Source of the DNA: DATHNF01 sp035486285
Lineage (GTDB): Bacteria; Patescibacteriota; Saccharimonadia; Saccharimonadales; UBA4665
Direction of reading: 5' to 3'
DNA: 6,500 nucleotides
Assembly (NCBI GenBank): GCA_035486285.1
Contig: DATHNF010000062.1
Coordinates: forward strand, 1 to 6,500
Shown here: piece by piece, positions 5,279-6,500 of the stretch
Layout: each line of letters opens with the position of its first letter
Numbering within the stretch: the first letter of the stretch is position 1
Notes under the pieces: generated by a model
Told to the model about the DNA's origin: nothing
Databases searched by the model: none
What the model saw: only the letters and a program-made list of their open reading frames with translations
Program-made: the position numbers and the translations under genes

Positions 5279-6409
5279 TTATGTCCTTCCTTTATTTTCT
5301 AAGAATCCGGTAATGGCGGCACGGAGGTTTTTCTGGAAGTTGGCGGTGGAGAACTGGTCAGCGTGCTCAGCAATGGCTTCGTAGTCAAAGGATTTGCTGA
5401 GAGCTGTCTCCAGAGCATTGACCAAACTTTTAACCATTTGCTTGTCGAAGAACAGGCCGGTCTTGCCGGGAATAACATAGTCGAGCGCACCACCTTTTTG
5501 ATAGGCGATAACCGGTGTGCCGGCAGCCATGGCTTCGACAGCCACGATGCCGAAATCATCCATGTTAGGCATGATGAAACCAAGCGCCGACTGGAAGTGA
5601 CTAACGATATCATAATCATTGACGCTGGTTAAGAAGGTCACGTTGCGGCCGGCTAGTTTTTCTAAACGTTTGTGTTCCGGTCCGTCGCCAATGACGACTA
5701 ACGGTATCTTCAGTTCGTTGCAAGCCTCTATAGCCAGGCCGATACGTTTGTAGGGTGTTTGCCGGCCGGCAATTACGAAGCCGTGCCGCAGCGGCGGTTT
5801 GCCGGTTATCCGCAAGCGGGTTGTTTCGACCGGCGGGAAGACCACGGTCGCGTCGCGACGATAGTAGCGCTTGATCATAGCTTGCGTGTGCGTCGAGTTG
5901 GTTAGCAGGAAGTCTGGCTGTTGAGCGGCGTGATAATCCCAGCGTTTCAAAGGGCCAAGTAGTAGTTTGAGGCTGAGTTTGGCCAGCCAGTTGAAGCCGC
6001 GCGGGAAGCCGGGACTTTCTAGGTATTCGTCGCTTCGGACCCAATAATAATGGGTTGGCGAATGGCAGTAGGAAATGTGCATGGTATTCGGCCCGGTTTT
6101 GACACCTTTGGCTTCGGCGCCGCTGGAGGATAGCACTAGGTCATAATCGCTGAGATCCAGTCGGCTGAAAGTCCAGGCGCGTAGCAGCGGCAGAAACTTC
6201 TTCAGGCTTTTGGGGAGCTTTTGCAGCCAGGTGGTCCGTACGTCAGCTTCGTTGAACCAATCAATCTTTGCCGGGTTGTACTGCGAGGTGTAAATCGGTG
6301 CTTCAGGGTATAGTTTGTGCAGCTCCAAGACTACCCGTTCGGCGCCACCGATACCAGTTAGCCAGTCGCAAACGATCGCGACTCGCGGTTTACGCCCGTT
6401 CTCTACCAC
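5279..6409 (-). CDS. GT4-family glycosyltransferase (GT-B fold)
   Basis: This is a retaining glycosyltransferase that probably adds a sugar from a nucleotide donor to a lipid-linked or growing glycan at the cytoplasmic face of the membrane. The 376-residue protein has the two-domain GT-B pattern. The N-terminal half carries CDWLTGIGGAERVV (14-27) and HISYCHSPTHYYW (111-123). The C-terminal half carries AGRQTPYKRIGLAIEA (214-229) with the conserved Arg216 and Lys221, VVIGDGPE (238-245) and DDFGIVAVEAMAAGTPVIAY (284-303). The last motif is the E-x7-E site, but its first position is Asp284 while the second, Glu292, is kept. No signal peptide or membrane segment is evident. The start is GTG at 6409-6407, directly against the TAA of the upstream gene, with AAGGAG 8 nt before it. 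Donor and acceptor cannot be read from the sequence; mannose or rhamnose would fit the neighbours. Confidence 0.93.
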   Translation of the reverse strand: MVENGRKPRVAIVCDWLTGIGGAERVVLELHKLYPEAPIYTSQYNPAKIDWFNEADVRTTWLQKLPKSLKKFLPLLRAWTFSRLDLSDYDLVLSSSGAEAKGVKTGPNTMHISYCHSPTHYYWVRSDEYLESPGFPRGFNWLAKLSLKLLLGPLKRWDYHAAQQPDFLLTNSTHTQAMIKRYYRRDATVVFPPVETTRLRITGKPPLRHGFVIAGRQTPYKRIGLAIEACNELKIPLVVIGDGPEHKRLEKLAGRNVTFLTSVNDYDIVSHFQSALGFIMPNMDDFGIVAVEAMAAGTPVIAYQKGGALDYVIPGKTGLFFDKQMVKSLVNALETALSKSFDYEAIAEHADQFSTANFQKNLRAAITGFLENKGRT

Positions 6410-6500
6410 TTACACGGCTCCTTTGTGGAACAGTACGATCCAAAACGTCTTGACGAGAATCACCATGTCGCCCCAGAAACTCCAGTTCTGGACATAGTAG
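6410..6500 (-). CDS. Sugar-phosphate transferase to polyprenyl phosphate, C-terminal fragment
   Basis: An open minus-strand frame enters at the window edge and ends at TAA 6412-6410, giving 29 residues: YYVQNWSFWGDMVI, then a hydrophobic/basic stretch, ending KGAV. This matches the well-known tail of bacterial sugar transferases (Pfam Bac_transf, WcaJ/EpsL-type monotopic phosphoglycosyltransferases), which usually read Y-x-x-N-W-S-x-W-x-D followed by I-L-x-K-T. Such enzymes move a sugar-1-phosphate from a nucleotide sugar to undecaprenyl phosphate at the inner membrane face and start capsule, exopolysaccharide or O-antigen units. It is complete at the C terminus and cut by the window at the N terminus. 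The stop touches the GTG of the GT4 gene, so the two are probably translationally coupled. Substrate is unknown. Confidence 0.85.
   Translation of the reverse strand, partial: YYVQNWSFWGDMVILVKTFWIVLFHKGAV
6418..6423 (-). promoter_or_regulatory. Ribosome binding site deciding the GTG start of the glycosyltransferase
   Basis: AAGGAG on the minus strand, within the last codons of the upstream transferase, ends 8 nt before the GTG at 6409-6407. It supports this non-ATG start. Confidence 0.75.

Noticed and set aside
5616..6044. A 142-codon minus-strand frame inside the glycosyltransferase gene.
   Set aside because: It is a shadow of the GT4 gene, rich in Arg and Gln, with no motif or ribosome binding site.
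1..6500. CRISPR arrays, tRNA or rRNA genes, insertion sequences, phage or defence genes.
   Set aside because: No repeat-spacer pattern, cloverleaf, transposase motif or terminal inverted repeats were seen. The window is almost entirely filled by conserved sugar-nucleotide and glycan genes.

Overview
This 6.5 kb window is a compact surface-polysaccharide locus. It holds a complete dTDP-L-rhamnose cassette, a phosphohexomutase, a glycosyltransferase, the tail of a lipid-linked sugar-phosphate transferase, and one opposing nucleotidyltransferase gene. Coding density is very high: the longest gap between genes is the 69 bp at 3350-3418. TGA serves as a stop (rfbD), so the standard bacterial code fits and the TGA=Gly lineages (Gracilibacteria, Absconditabacteria) are unlikely. 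The small gaps, moderate GC and actinobacterial/bifidobacterial-looking RfbB and RfbC sequences would suit a streamlined bacterium such as Candidatus Saccharibacteria (Patescibacteria) or a relative of Actinobacteria. That placement is inferred from recalled family resemblance, not from any search.

Layout from right to left, because most genes read on the minus strand. At 6500-6410 is the C-terminal end of a polyprenyl-phosphate sugar-1-phosphate transferase. Its stop abuts the GTG start of a GT4 glycosyltransferase (6409-5279), which is followed after 7 bp by a phosphomannomutase/phosphoglucomutase (5271-3919). A plus-strand gene for a small HxGH nucleotidyltransferase (3419-3910) converges on the mutase with only 8 bp between stops. 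Between that gene and rfbB lies a 69 bp region with two back-to-back, nearly mirror-symmetric promoters. Next comes the minus-strand operon rfbB-rfbC-rfbD-rfbA (3349-76), with gaps of 3 bp, 2 bp and a 4 bp overlap. At the left edge, bases 2-61 may hold the last 19 codons of a plus-strand gene converging on rfbA.

How the genes may work together: the mutase can make glucose-1-phosphate (or mannose-1-phosphate). RfbA activates glucose-1-phosphate to dTDP-glucose, and RfbB, RfbC and RfbD convert it to dTDP-L-rhamnose. The sugar-phosphate transferase would start a glycan on a lipid carrier in the membrane, and the GT4 enzyme would add a sugar from the cytoplasmic side. The substrate of the opposing nucleotidyltransferase is unknown.

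The enzymes themselves belong to known families and I see no wholly new system. The most interesting signal is the symmetric divergent promoter pair. It implies a leaderless mRNA for the nucleotidyltransferase and a nearly leaderless one for rfbB, with two inverted repeats between them, while most internal operon genes use Shine-Dalgarno motifs.
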